Of a stretch of 64,000 nt of DNA, positions 8,987 through 17,197 are shown piece by piece. This stretch comes from Candidatus Thorarchaeota archaeon (GTDB lineage Archaea > Asgardarchaeota > Thorarchaeia > Thorarchaeales > Thorarchaeaceae). Each line of letters opens with the position of its first letter. The stretch's first letter is position 1. Position numbers and translations under genes: made by a program. The stretch is taken from NCBI GenBank assembly GCA_029855935.1, contig JAGSHN010000012.1, forward strand, positions 274,920 through 338,919, written 5' to 3'. Under the pieces are notes generated by a model. That model had not been told where the DNA came from. It worked only from the letters and a program-made list of their open reading frames with translations, and did not search any database.

Positions 8987-10147
8987 TTGGTTGAGATACG
9001 GCTGGAGAACCTTCGAAAGACCTTTGGAGATGTTGTGGCGACGGACCAGGTCAACATAGTCCTAGCAGAGGGTGAGCTCTCGACGCTCCTTGGTCCCTCG
9101 GGCTGTGGGAAGACCACCCTTCTGCGTCTGATTGCAGGTTTCTACAAGCCAGACTCAGGGCGGATATACTTTGACGACCGCGATGTGACCAATCTCCCCC
9201 CATACAGGCGCAACACAGGCATGTGCTTCCAGAACTATGCACTCTGGCCTCATATGTCAGTGTACGACAACATCGCCTACGGTCTGAGACTAAAACGCAT
9301 CAACGGTATGAAGTACACAAAGGCTGCGATTGACAGGCGTGTCAAGGAGGTCGTCGAGCTTGTGCGCCTCAAGGGTCTGGAGGACAGACACATCCATCAG
9401 CTCTCGGGTGGCCAGCAGCAGCGTGTCGCTCTAGCCCGGGCGCTTGTTGTCGAGCCCGACGTGCTACTCCTCGACGAACCACTTTCGAACCTCGATGCAA
9501 AGCTGAGGATGGAGATGCGTGAAGAGATCATTCGCATCCAGAAGGAGCTACGCATCACGACCGTGTACGTCACCCATGACCAGCACGAGGCATTGAGCAT
9601 CTCTGACAAGGTGGCCGTGATGGACCACGGCTACATTCAGCAGTTCGGCCCGCCCCGAGAGATCTACGCTAACCCACAGACGATCTTTGTTGCAGACTTC
9701 ATCGGCCGGTGCACGTTCATCGACGGAGTCATCAAGTCAATCGGTTCCCACATCGAGGTCAGACTTCCGAATGGCCAGACTGCTCACGGCAGGGCCACGA
9801 TCCAGGGTTATCCGTTTGAGATTGGTGAGAAGGTGAAGTGTGCCATCCGTCCGGAGTCCCTTCATCTGCAGAGACACACCCCTGAGGACAACGAGATTAC
9901 GGGCACCGTTGTCCGTACAATCTATGTCGGTACTGCTGTTGAGGTCTACTTCCAGATCGGTGAGATTCACGCTGAGGCGCTTCTGGGACCAGACACAGAT
10001 GTGTCGCCGGGGGAAGAGATCACATTGTATGCACGACCGACTGAGGTCATGGTGCTGCCACTGGGCGGTGTGGAGGCACTCAAGAAAGTACCTGGCCATC
10101 CGCTCTTCAGATCATCAACCTCTACTGCGACGGCTGTGAGTGCCTGA
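8987..10147 (+). CDS. ABC transporter ATP-binding protein with TOBE domain (FbpC/PotA-like)
   Basis: Powers the importer encoded just upstream. Walker A is GPSGCGKTT, the signature is LSGGQQQRVALARAL, Walker B is VLLLDEPLSNLD and the switch His lies in YVTHDQHEA. The last ~130 residues form the TOBE-type regulatory domain typical of iron, maltose and polyamine ATPases. An upstream in-frame start at 8942 would overlap the permease; TTG 8987 gives the normal N-terminus (VEIRLENLRKTF) and has GAGGTG eight bases upstream, so I prefer it (386 residues). Its 3' end overlaps the convergent tgtA gene by 26 bases. Confidence 0.88.
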   Translation: MVEIRLENLRKTFGDVVATDQVNIVLAEGELSTLLGPSGCGKTTLLRLIAGFYKPDSGRIYFDDRDVTNLPPYRRNTGMCFQNYALWPHMSVYDNIAYGLRLKRINGMKYTKAAIDRRVKEVVELVRLKGLEDRHIHQLSGGQQQRVALARALVVEPDVLLLDEPLSNLDAKLRMEMREEIIRIQKELRITTVYVTHDQHEALSISDKVAVMDHGYIQQFGPPREIYANPQTIFVADFIGRCTFIDGVIKSIGSHIEVRLPNGQTAHGRATIQGYPFEIGEKVKCAIRPESLHLQRHTPEDNEITGTVVRTIYVGTAVEVYFQIGEIHAEALLGPDTDVSPGEEITLYARPTEVMVLPLGGVEALKKVPGHPLFRSSTSTATAVSA

Positions 10148-12161
10148 TCGTCACAGCGACTCCCCGGTCGAGCGTCAGCATCTCCTCCCCTGTAAGCAGG
10201 GCACGTCCCACAGCAAGTATAGTACCTCCCTCGTCCGTGACGAGGACCTCCTCCCCTGCCCTTAGTTCTGGGCTCGCGTTCTTCACGAACTTGGCGAGGG
10301 CCGACCTGCCCTCTGCGACGAAGGGAGCCGCCTCATCATTCACGGCTACATAGTATCTCTCCGGGAGTCCCATATCCTCCAGCGCCAACCCCCCCTCGTA
10401 CGTGGGGATCAGCAGTCCTGTCATAGGCATCATTGTGAAGAGGATGTCCTCCCCCTCCCTGATGTAGCGAATCTTTCCCGTTGCTCGCGACAGTTCAACG
10501 TTCCACTGTTCGAGCCTGCCGGTGTCACTGATGCCCCATTGATACGTGAATAGCGCACGGAGCTTTCTGAGTGTCCATGCTCTGTGCCGTACTCCGGAGG
10601 CGGTCTTGGTCACGTGTTCTGTGACCTCCGCCGCAGTTTCCAGGGGCGTCATGGTCAGCACCTCCGATACAGCCTCGAAGAGAACCTGGGTCGGAGCGCT
10701 TCTTGCGAACCACACTACCTCGTCCGCCTCGATGGTTGTCAGGACCTCAAGGGCTCTCTCGCGTACCGTGTTCAGCGTGTCCGCGTCAAGGTATCTTGGG
10801 AAGACCGACTGCTGGACGGGATGAACATGTTCGAACTCCCACGGTACTGCGCCAAAGGGTGTCAGGTAGACGACAATGAGGCGCTCTGGGGTGGTACGCT
10901 TGACGAGGTCAACAACCGTGGGAGTAGTCTCCGCAAAGGGTGTATCTGCGAGGTGCGGCACAACTATGACGGTCTCTGTTCTCCTATAGGGGTAGGATGT
11001 CATTATCCTGTCGTGTAGCCGATAGTACACTGGAAGATGTGCTGTTTCCGGGCCAGTATAGAACACTGATGTCGTTGTTCCCACAGGATGAGACCTCTCA
11101 ATCTGATCAGCACGGTGCAGTAGTGTCTGGAGCGCATCGTATAGGCTTGGATGCGATCTTGCCCGTGCCGAAGCGAGCTGCAACAACTCCCCCTCAGCGA
11201 TTGCCTGCCGGATGCGTCGCATCTCGGCACTTGTGACGTAGAGGTTGTGTCTCATGATTGCTGAGCGTCTCTCGCTCTTGTTCGTTCGTTTCAGCTCTTC
11301 TACGGTGGTCGAGCTACAGACTGGACAGTCACACGGAAGCTCCCGCAGGTCTTTGAGATGAACTGTTCCGCTGGTTAGCATCAATCTATCGTCATCGGCG
11401 AACTTGGCATAAGACGCTGAGTCAAACAGATCGCATCCGAGCGCCGTCGCCAGCGCGAGAAACATCGGATGCCCACACCCGAAGAGATGCACTGGCCGGT
11501 CTGGTGGGAGGTGCCTCTTTGCTGCAAGTGTCACCCTGACAACATCGGAGTATCGATACTGCTCCATCAGAGGCACCACGCCCCCGATTGGATGGACGTC
11601 AAAGTCGAGCTGGGCGAGCCGCCTCGCCGACATCTCCCTAAGGTCTGTATAGACCCCTCCCTGGACGGTACCTGCAAGAAGCATATCGCCCTTCTCCGGT
11701 ACGGACATCTCTCCGCGTTTCAGGGATGTGAGCACGTCGTGCTCGACCTGCTGGCGTCCCACGTCTGGTGCCGAGAACACGTCAAGGATGGTGCCCACAT
11801 CAGAGCCAATGTCGCGCTGAAAACGCACGATCTCCAGCGGGTCTATCTCCTCTGACGGGAGGTCGTGAAAGTACATCTGGAAGGTCCCCGAGTCCGTCAT
11901 GACGGGTCCCTCGAAGTCGAGCAGACCGTGGACACCTCTCTTCAGCGCGGTCTCGCGCAGCTCCTCTCGCCGACTGATGATGTACGAGTTTGTTATCACC
12001 ATCTGGAAACCGAACTCGGATACCAGCTCCGCGGGTGCTATCTCTGAGCGACCGGGGTGAATGACGGGCATTAGTAATGGTGTAGTGACTGTCCCGTGTC
12101 GCGTCCTGAACTTCCCTATCCTTGCGAGTCCGTCTTTGGTCTTTATCTCAAAGTCGCTCAT
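10122..12161 (-). CDS. tgtA: Archaeosine tRNA-guanine transglycosylase (arcTGT)
   Basis: Swaps guanine-15 in the D-loop of archaeal tRNAs for preQ0, the first step of archaeosine synthesis. The catalytic barrel covers about residues 1-340: TDSGTFQM holds the nucleophile region, GTVQGGVY and IGGVVPLMEQ are the substrate-binding loops, and CDCPVC with a downstream His is the structural zinc site. Residues ~350-590 are the archaeal C1/C2 region, and the last ~80 residues form a PUA RNA-binding domain (YVAVNDEAAPFVAEGRSALAK). At 679 residues it is about 100 longer than the well-studied Pyrococcus enzyme. The gene is divergent from hflX and converges with the ABC ATPase. No ArcS or queuosine gene is nearby. 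Confidence 0.9.
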   Translation of the reverse strand: MSDFEIKTKDGLARIGKFRTRHGTVTTPLLMPVIHPGRSEIAPAELVSEFGFQMVITNSYIISRREELRETALKRGVHGLLDFEGPVMTDSGTFQMYFHDLPSEEIDPLEIVRFQRDIGSDVGTILDVFSAPDVGRQQVEHDVLTSLKRGEMSVPEKGDMLLAGTVQGGVYTDLREMSARRLAQLDFDVHPIGGVVPLMEQYRYSDVVRVTLAAKRHLPPDRPVHLFGCGHPMFLALATALGCDLFDSASYAKFADDDRLMLTSGTVHLKDLRELPCDCPVCSSTTVEELKRTNKSERRSAIMRHNLYVTSAEMRRIRQAIAEGELLQLASARARSHPSLYDALQTLLHRADQIERSHPVGTTTSVFYTGPETAHLPVYYRLHDRIMTSYPYRRTETVIVVPHLADTPFAETTPTVVDLVKRTTPERLIVVYLTPFGAVPWEFEHVHPVQQSVFPRYLDADTLNTVRERALEVLTTIEADEVVWFARSAPTQVLFEAVSEVLTMTPLETAAEVTEHVTKTASGVRHRAWTLRKLRALFTYQWGISDTGRLEQWNVELSRATGKIRYIREGEDILFTMMPMTGLLIPTYEGGLALEDMGLPERYYVAVNDEAAPFVAEGRSALAKFVKNASPELRAGEEVLVTDEGGTILAVGRALLTGEEMLTLDRGVAVTIRHSQPSQ

Positions 12162-12237
12162 TCACGGCACCTCTACGTCGTGGCGGACCGAGCAGGCTGG
12201 ATAGTTGAGCGTTGTCAGTGTGTTCACTAATCGAACT

Positions 12238-12245
12238 CCTTAAGA
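12238..12245 (+). promoter_or_regulatory. TATA box of hflX, implying a leaderless start at 12271
   Basis: CCTTAAGA lies about 30 bases before ATG 12271 and overlaps the region before the alternative ATG 12250. Archaeal transcription starts about 25-30 bases after the TATA box, so the upstream ATG would not be transcribed. Confidence 0.5.
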
Positions 12246-12270
12246 CAGTATGCCTCGTCGTGGGTCTTTG

Positions 12271-13575
12271 ATGAACGGAGAGCGAGCACTTCTTGTGCAG
12301 AGTCGTGGTCCATCCGATCCGGACCTGATGGACGAGTTTGTGGCTCTCGCAGAGAGTGCTGGGTACTCCGTTATCGGGACAATCGACGTGGTCGGATCCG
12401 GATCCGCCCGTTTCGGTATCAGTCGCGGCAAGGTTGAGGAGATTGGCCTGTGGATCGAGGTCAACTCCCCGGACGTGGTACTGTTCTCTCCCGTTCTGAA
12501 GTCAAGTCAGATGTATCGTCTGATGGAGGCCTGGGACATTGAGGTCCGCGACCGCACTCAGGTCATTCTTGAGATATTTGACCGACACGCGAGGACGCTG
12601 CAGGCAAAGTTGCAGATTGAGGAGGCTCGTCTGCGGTACGAGCTGCCATTCATACGCCATCAGCTAAGGATGCGTCTGCAACGTGAGCACACGGGGGCCC
12701 GGCCTGTGGGTGAGCAGATTGGCGCGGGAGAGGACCTGCTGAATCTTCGAGTGATGGAGATTCGCCGTAGGATAGCCAGGATTCGCTCGAAGCTCGACAA
12801 GATAGAGAGGGCACAACAGCTGAAGAAGAAGAGTAGGTCGAAGAGCGGGTTCCTCGAGGTCGCCCTTGCCGGATACACCAATGCGGGGAAGAGCACTCTG
12901 CACCGTGCGCTGACAGGCTCATCTGTCGAGGTGGCCGACAAGCTCTTCACGACGTTGGGCACAAAGGCGGCACTGCTCAGAGGACTTGACAGACCTGTTG
13001 TCCTCAACGACTCTGTTGGATTCATAAGTGACCTGCCGCCGTCGCTGCTCAAGGCATTCAACACGACCCTGATGGAGATTGCAGATGCCGACGTGGTCGT
13101 GCTGGTCATAGATGGCTCTGACCCAGTTGATGAGGTACGGAGAAAGACCGTGACCTGTCTCGACACCTTCCGAGAGATCGGGGCCAACGGAATTCCGATT
13201 GTCGGGGCGCTCAACAAGGTTGACCTCGTGACGCAGGACGAGGCCGATGCAAAGACTAGGGCTCTTGATGACCTGATCGACACCCTCGTGCCAATCTCCG
13301 CCAAGACCCGTCTGGGCCTAGAGCAGCTGCTCAAAGAAGTCGAGGCACATCTGCCGCCTGTGACACGCTACCGTGTCCTCCTACCCTACGGTCACGAGGG
13401 GATGTCTCTACTATCGTGGGTCCACGACAACGCACGAGTTGTCTCCGAGCAGTTCAACAGTGGCGGGATTGAGATAGAGGTCGACCTCTCCTACGACCTC
13501 GCGCGACGTCTGCTCAAGACATTGCCAGTGGGATCTCTCCAGAGAGTAGACAGTGAAATTCAGCCAATTGACTGA
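12271..13575 (+). CDS. hflX: Ribosome-associated GTPase HflX
   Basis: HflX binds and splits stalled ribosomes using GTP. The N-terminal HflX-specific domain (about residues 1-130) leads into a long basic helix (RLRYELPFIRHQLRMR) and then the G domain: G1 GYTNAGKST, G2 in LFTTLGTKA, G3 DSVGF, G4 NKVD and G5 SAKTR. Its C-terminal domain (~70 residues) is short, as in other archaea. I chose ATG 12271 rather than ATG 12250 because a TATA box sits about 30 bases before it, which suggests a leaderless transcript. The gene is followed after about 100 bases by the one-carbon operon on the same strand. Confidence 0.9.
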   Translation: MNGERALLVQSRGPSDPDLMDEFVALAESAGYSVIGTIDVVGSGSARFGISRGKVEEIGLWIEVNSPDVVLFSPVLKSSQMYRLMEAWDIEVRDRTQVILEIFDRHARTLQAKLQIEEARLRYELPFIRHQLRMRLQREHTGARPVGEQIGAGEDLLNLRVMEIRRRIARIRSKLDKIERAQQLKKKSRSKSGFLEVALAGYTNAGKSTLHRALTGSSVEVADKLFTTLGTKAALLRGLDRPVVLNDSVGFISDLPPSLLKAFNTTLMEIADADVVVLVIDGSDPVDEVRRKTVTCLDTFREIGANGIPIVGALNKVDLVTQDEADAKTRALDDLIDTLVPISAKTRLGLEQLLKEVEAHLPPVTRYRVLLPYGHEGMSLLSWVHDNARVVSEQFNSGGIEIEVDLSYDLARRLLKTLPVGSLQRVDSEIQPID

Positions 13576-13662
13576 GTGACGCGCTCTCTTCATCCCACCC
13601 TATCAGCAATATTCAATCGGAAACACATAAAGCAAGGGCACTCCGACCGAGGACAGGACTGC

Positions 13663-13669
13663 AAAGGAG
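13663..13669 (+). promoter_or_regulatory. Strong ribosome binding site AAAGGAG pointing to a CTG start
   Basis: AAAGGAG ends nine bases before CTG 13679, the only near-cognate start codon in the MTHFR frame. The ATG at 13671 is only one base away, in another frame, and meets a stop after 12 codons. A TATA-like ACATAAAG at 13624 fits a short leader. Confidence 0.5.
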
Positions 13670-13678
13670 TATGAGACT

Positions 13679-14614
13679 CTGCCGACCAGCCAACTGGAAC
13701 AACTGCTAGAGAGTGGACACTTCGTCATCACATGCGAGGTCCCCGCACCACGCGGATGCAACGTTGACACGTTTCTCTCTCGAGTCCGGTTGGTCCAACC
13801 CTACTGTCACGCCATCAACGTCACGGACAATGTCGGTGCCACTCCATCGATGGACGCACTCGCTGCAGCCCATCTTGTTCTTGATGCGGGTGTCGAGCCC
13901 ATCCTTCAGATCTCCGGTCGTGACCGCAACAGAATCGCCCTTCAGAGTCTGCTCTATGGTGCCGCGGCGCTCGGTGTGCGTAACTTGCTATTCATCACTG
14001 GCGACTATCCGGATCTCGCCACGCATCCGCACGCGAAGCCTGTCTTCGACTACGACTCCGTGGAGGCTCTGAGGATTGCATCGACGCTGATGGGCGGGGT
14101 GGACATCAGCGGTGCTGAGATTGATGGCGCACCACAGTTCTTTCTTGGCTCCACCTTCAATCCCTGCGGCGAGCCGTACGACCTTCACCTCATGCGGCTC
14201 AGGATGAAGTATGAGACTGGAGCGCGATTCTTCCAGACTCAGGCAATCTTTGACATCAAGAGGTTTGCAGACTTCATGACCCATGTTCGTCCGCTTGATG
14301 TCTGGGTAATAGCAGGTGCAATGTTTCTCCGCAGCCTGGAGGTGGCTGAGGCGCTCGCAGCGTTCCCGGGAGTCCGTATCCCCCGGGAGGTCATCTACCG
14401 ACTTGGAAGGGCAGGTCGGGGCATTGACGACGAGGAGGAGCGACTGGCGGCCGAGGCCGAGGAGGGGATGCGGATTGCTGTGGAAACCGTCAGAGCGCTG
14501 GCAGAAGTCCCAGGTGTCAGTGGCATTCATATCATGAGTGTTGGCTGGGTAGATGCAATCCCCGATGTCCTCTCGGAGGCCGGCCTCGTGTCCGCGGTGA
14601 CAAACAGGAGGTGA
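13679..14614 (+). CDS. Methylenetetrahydrofolate reductase family protein (MetF-like)
   Basis: Reduces methylene- to methyl-tetrahydropterin, feeding methyl groups to the MtrH/MtrA proteins encoded next. The reading frame clearly extends upstream of GTG 13790: it encodes LLESGHFVITCEVPAPRG, holding the N-terminal strand and catalytic Glu of the MTHFR barrel, and stays open back to a TAA at 13628. No ATG, GTG or TTG occurs in that extension. CTG 13679, nine bases after AAAGGAG, gives a normal 311-residue protein. Other family features are INVTDN, LFITGDYP, FNPCGEP and FFQTQ. A frameshift or assembly error hiding the start is the main alternative. First gene of a six-gene operon; the pterin (folate or methanopterin) is not decided by sequence. 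Confidence 0.8.
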   Translation: MPTSQLEQLLESGHFVITCEVPAPRGCNVDTFLSRVRLVQPYCHAINVTDNVGATPSMDALAAAHLVLDAGVEPILQISGRDRNRIALQSLLYGAAALGVRNLLFITGDYPDLATHPHAKPVFDYDSVEALRIASTLMGGVDISGAEIDGAPQFFLGSTFNPCGEPYDLHLMRLRMKYETGARFFQTQAIFDIKRFADFMTHVRPLDVWVIAGAMFLRSLEVAEALAAFPGVRIPREVIYRLGRAGRGIDDEEERLAAEAEEGMRIAVETVRALAEVPGVSGIHIMSVGWVDAIPDVLSEAGLVSAVTNRR

Positions 14615-14618
14615 AACG

Positions 14619-15536
14619 GTGTTCATATTTCGGCAGAAGCAGCAAGTCTTCGACTTTGGCGGGATCCGGATTGGTGGGCAGCCTGGCGAGAACCCGACGG
14701 TGCTGATAGGAGGGCTGTTCTTCAAGGGCCAAGAGGTGGTGGAGAACACACGGGAGGGCCGGTTTGACGCCGCCCTAGCTGCTCAGTGGTTGTCGCAGGC
14801 GCAGGAGATGTCCGAGAGAACCGGTCATCCCCTGATGATACAGATCTATGGACGCACACCCATAGCGATGGAGCGTCATCTCTCGTGGCTGGCCGACAAC
14901 TTTGATGGACCATTCCTCTTCGAATCAATCAATGCGCGTGCGAGGATCTATGGGATAGAGTATTGTGATGAGAGGGGCCTTGTAGACCGCGCGGTCTACA
15001 ACAGTGTCAATCTCTCTATGACCTCCGAGGAACGTGAAAGACTGTCCGAGTCGTCCATCGACAAGGCTGTCGTCTTGGGATGGTCCCCTCGGGCGACCTC
15101 TCTTGCAGAGCGGATGGAGACAGTCGAGTCAATGGTGAGTGAGGCACGGCGACTGGGTATGAAAAAGATTCTTGTTGACCCGGGGACGCTCCCGGTCGGG
15201 GCTGGCTACGGTCTCGAATACCGTACCGTGCTTGCCATAAAGTCCGAACTCGGACTACCCACTAGCCTTGGACCACACAATGCTCCGGCCTCGTGGAGGT
15301 TCATCCGTCAGCAGGCCCTAGACACGGAGGTGATCAGGCTGACGACCAGTGTTGCAGCCACCGTGGTGGCTCAGGTACTGGCCACCGATGCCCTAATGTA
15401 CGGTTCTCTCGCGAACAGCAGAGCCGTGTTCGCATCTGTGGCACTGGTGGGAAACGCCATTGCTGCAGCTGCGGCAGAGGCCCACTATGCAGCTGGACTG
15501 GACACATCACTCTTTGAACCACCAACATATGACTAG
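14619..15536 (+). CDS. mtrH: MtrH-family methyltransferase, first copy
   Basis: MtrH moves the methyl group of methyl-tetrahydromethanopterin to the cobamide of MtrA. The N-terminus FDFGGIRIGGQPGENPTVL and the barrel motifs YNSVNLSMT, ILVDPGTLPVG and GPHNAPAS match the family, as does the length (305 residues). GTG 14619 has GGAGGTG five bases upstream, overlapping the stop of the MTHFR gene, so translation is probably coupled. It is followed six bases later by mtrA. It is clearly diverged from the second copy at 16256, so the two may differ in methyl donor or form a heterodimer (inference). Confidence 0.88.
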   Translation: MFIFRQKQQVFDFGGIRIGGQPGENPTVLIGGLFFKGQEVVENTREGRFDAALAAQWLSQAQEMSERTGHPLMIQIYGRTPIAMERHLSWLADNFDGPFLFESINARARIYGIEYCDERGLVDRAVYNSVNLSMTSEERERLSESSIDKAVVLGWSPRATSLAERMETVESMVSEARRLGMKKILVDPGTLPVGAGYGLEYRTVLAIKSELGLPTSLGPHNAPASWRFIRQQALDTEVIRLTTSVAATVVAQVLATDALMYGSLANSRAVFASVALVGNAIAAAAAEAHYAAGLDTSLFEPPTYD

Positions 15537-15541
15537 GAGGA

Positions 15542-16252
15542 ATGCGAGCACTCTTGAGCAGAGAATCAGGACCAGAGCGTCAGTGGCCACCCGCCCCCGG
15601 AGACTATGAGGTCGGCGATCCACTGCTCCCCGTGGCGATATGTACACTGGGCAAGAAGATCTCTGTGCCCTCGAAGTATGCCATCATTGGGACCTGCAAG
15701 ACAGAGAACATAGGTATCGAGAGAGTGATAGTCAACATAGTCTCCAACCCGAACATTCGCTATCTGATTCTCGCGGGGCCTGAGGTCCCGGGTCACAGAA
15801 CTGGCTCAACACTGAGGAGCCTGTATGACCACGGTGTCGACCCCCACACACGGAGAGTTCTGAATGCACCCGGTGCGATACCATATGTAGAGAACGTTCC
15901 TCTTGAGGCCGTCGAACGCTTCAGGGAGCAGATTGAGCTGGTTGATATGATGAACGTGTCAGACCCAGAACGTATCGCTCGACAGGCGGAGGATCTTCTC
16001 TCGAGAGGCGCGGAGCCCTTCCCCAAGCCACCCATCTGGGTCGACTTTGGCCATGCGAAACGGGAGCGTCGCGGCAAACAGCCGAGCGGAGATGTCTGGG
16101 TCATCCCGGAATACGGTGTGTCAATCGATCCCGCGACCTCTGTCATAGGACGTGGAGCACCGTCTGCGACCGTCCCTGTCGGCAAGGGTCATGTCGTCGT
16201 CGAGGTGATCTCCGAAGACGGGGGAACAGTACTCTTCACGAGGGAGGAATGA
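15542..16252 (+). CDS. mtrA: MtrA-family cobamide protein without a membrane anchor
   Basis: MtrA carries the corrinoid that accepts the methyl group. The core GTCKTENIGIERVIVNI, SNPNIRYLILAGPEVPGH and APGAIPYVENVPLEAVERF match methanogen MtrA, including the His in PGHRTGS that corresponds to the cobalt-binding His. Methanogen MtrA ends in a membrane helix; this 236-residue protein has none. Instead it has a soluble C-terminal part (WVIPEYGVSIDPATSVIG). No mtrB, C, D, E, F or G is nearby, so it cannot form the sodium-pumping complex from local genes. AGGAGG abuts the ATG; TTG 15554 is an alternative start. Confidence 0.87.
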   Translation: MRALLSRESGPERQWPPAPGDYEVGDPLLPVAICTLGKKISVPSKYAIIGTCKTENIGIERVIVNIVSNPNIRYLILAGPEVPGHRTGSTLRSLYDHGVDPHTRRVLNAPGAIPYVENVPLEAVERFREQIELVDMMNVSDPERIARQAEDLLSRGAEPFPKPPIWVDFGHAKRERRGKQPSGDVWVIPEYGVSIDPATSVIGRGAPSATVPVGKGHVVVEVISEDGGTVLFTREE

Positions 16253-16255
16253 CGG

Positions 16256-17191
16256 TTGTTTCTCTTTGACAAGGAACAGGCAGTGTTTGACGTCAGAGGT
16301 GTACGCTTTGGTGGCTCGCCAGGCGAGTTTCCCACGGTTCTCGCAGGGTCGATATTCTATGATGGTGACAAGATAGTGGAGGATGCCTCCCGAGGAACGT
16401 TCGACAGGGCTGCCGCCGAACGATTGATCAGCCTCCAGGATGAGATGTCGGACACCACGGGGAATCCCTGTGTGGTGCAGATAGTATCCTCTTCTACAGA
16501 GGCGATTGAGAGGTATATCGACTTTGTTGCCGATGTCACCGATGCCCCTATCATCATCGACTCGACCTCCCATGAGGTACGCATCCGGGGGCTTCGCCAT
16601 GCTGAGGAGGTGGGCCTGTTCGATGGCGTGATCTACAACTCGCTAAATGTGTCCATCACGAGGGAGGAGATTGAGGCGCTCTCTGAGATCCCGCCCGAGG
16701 CCGCTATTGTTCTTGCCTTCAATCCTCAAGATTCCTCGATGGCCGGTCGTCGTGCTGTTCTCGAACAGGGCGTCCATCGACTTGAGAGTGGACTGCTCCA
16801 GATGGCCGAGCAACTTGGTGTTCAGAAGCCGCTGATCGACACCGCTATCACATCAATCGGAGCAGGTGCTGGCTCCTCTGTCGCCTTCATCTTTGTCGCA
16901 AAGGCCGCCTACGGCCTGCCCACGGGCGCTGGGATCCACAACGCGCCCGCATCGTGGCCGTGGTTGATCAGCTATCGCAAGAAGGACCGCGAGGCATTCA
17001 AGACCTGTGACGTTTCCTCAAGTCTGATGGTCCAGATGATGGGTGGAGACTTTGTTCTATATGGTCCAATCAAGAACGCGCCGCGCGTCTTTCCCGTGGC
17101 CGCAATGGGTGATGTCATTGCAGCTGAGATGGCTCAAACGGAGTTGGGAATAGAGCCAGCTGAGGGTCATCCTCTGTTTCGGCTCACATAG
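16256..17191 (+). CDS. mtrH: MtrH-family methyltransferase, second copy
   Basis: A second MtrH (311 residues) directly after mtrA, so the corrinoid protein is flanked by two methyltransferases. Conserved segments are FDVRGVRFGGSPGEFPTVL, YNSLNVSIT, PLIDTAITSIGAGAGS and GIHNAPASWPW. TTG 16256 has GGAGG eight bases upstream, placed inside the end of mtrA. It differs from copy one through most of its length (for example ITSIGAG against TLPVGAG), so the pair is not a recent duplication. In methanogens MtrH acts as part of the Mtr complex; here it probably works with the soluble MtrA. Confidence 0.87.
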   Translation: MFLFDKEQAVFDVRGVRFGGSPGEFPTVLAGSIFYDGDKIVEDASRGTFDRAAAERLISLQDEMSDTTGNPCVVQIVSSSTEAIERYIDFVADVTDAPIIIDSTSHEVRIRGLRHAEEVGLFDGVIYNSLNVSITREEIEALSEIPPEAAIVLAFNPQDSSMAGRRAVLEQGVHRLESGLLQMAEQLGVQKPLIDTAITSIGAGAGSSVAFIFVAKAAYGLPTGAGIHNAPASWPWLISYRKKDREAFKTCDVSSSLMVQMMGGDFVLYGPIKNAPRVFPVAAMGDVIAAEMAQTELGIEPAEGHPLFRLT

Positions 17192-17197
17192 GAGGCG

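Noticed and set aside
12660-13334. 224-codon minus-strand frame inside hflX
   Set aside because: It lies entirely opposite the conserved HflX G domain and is Ser/Arg-rich low-information sequence.
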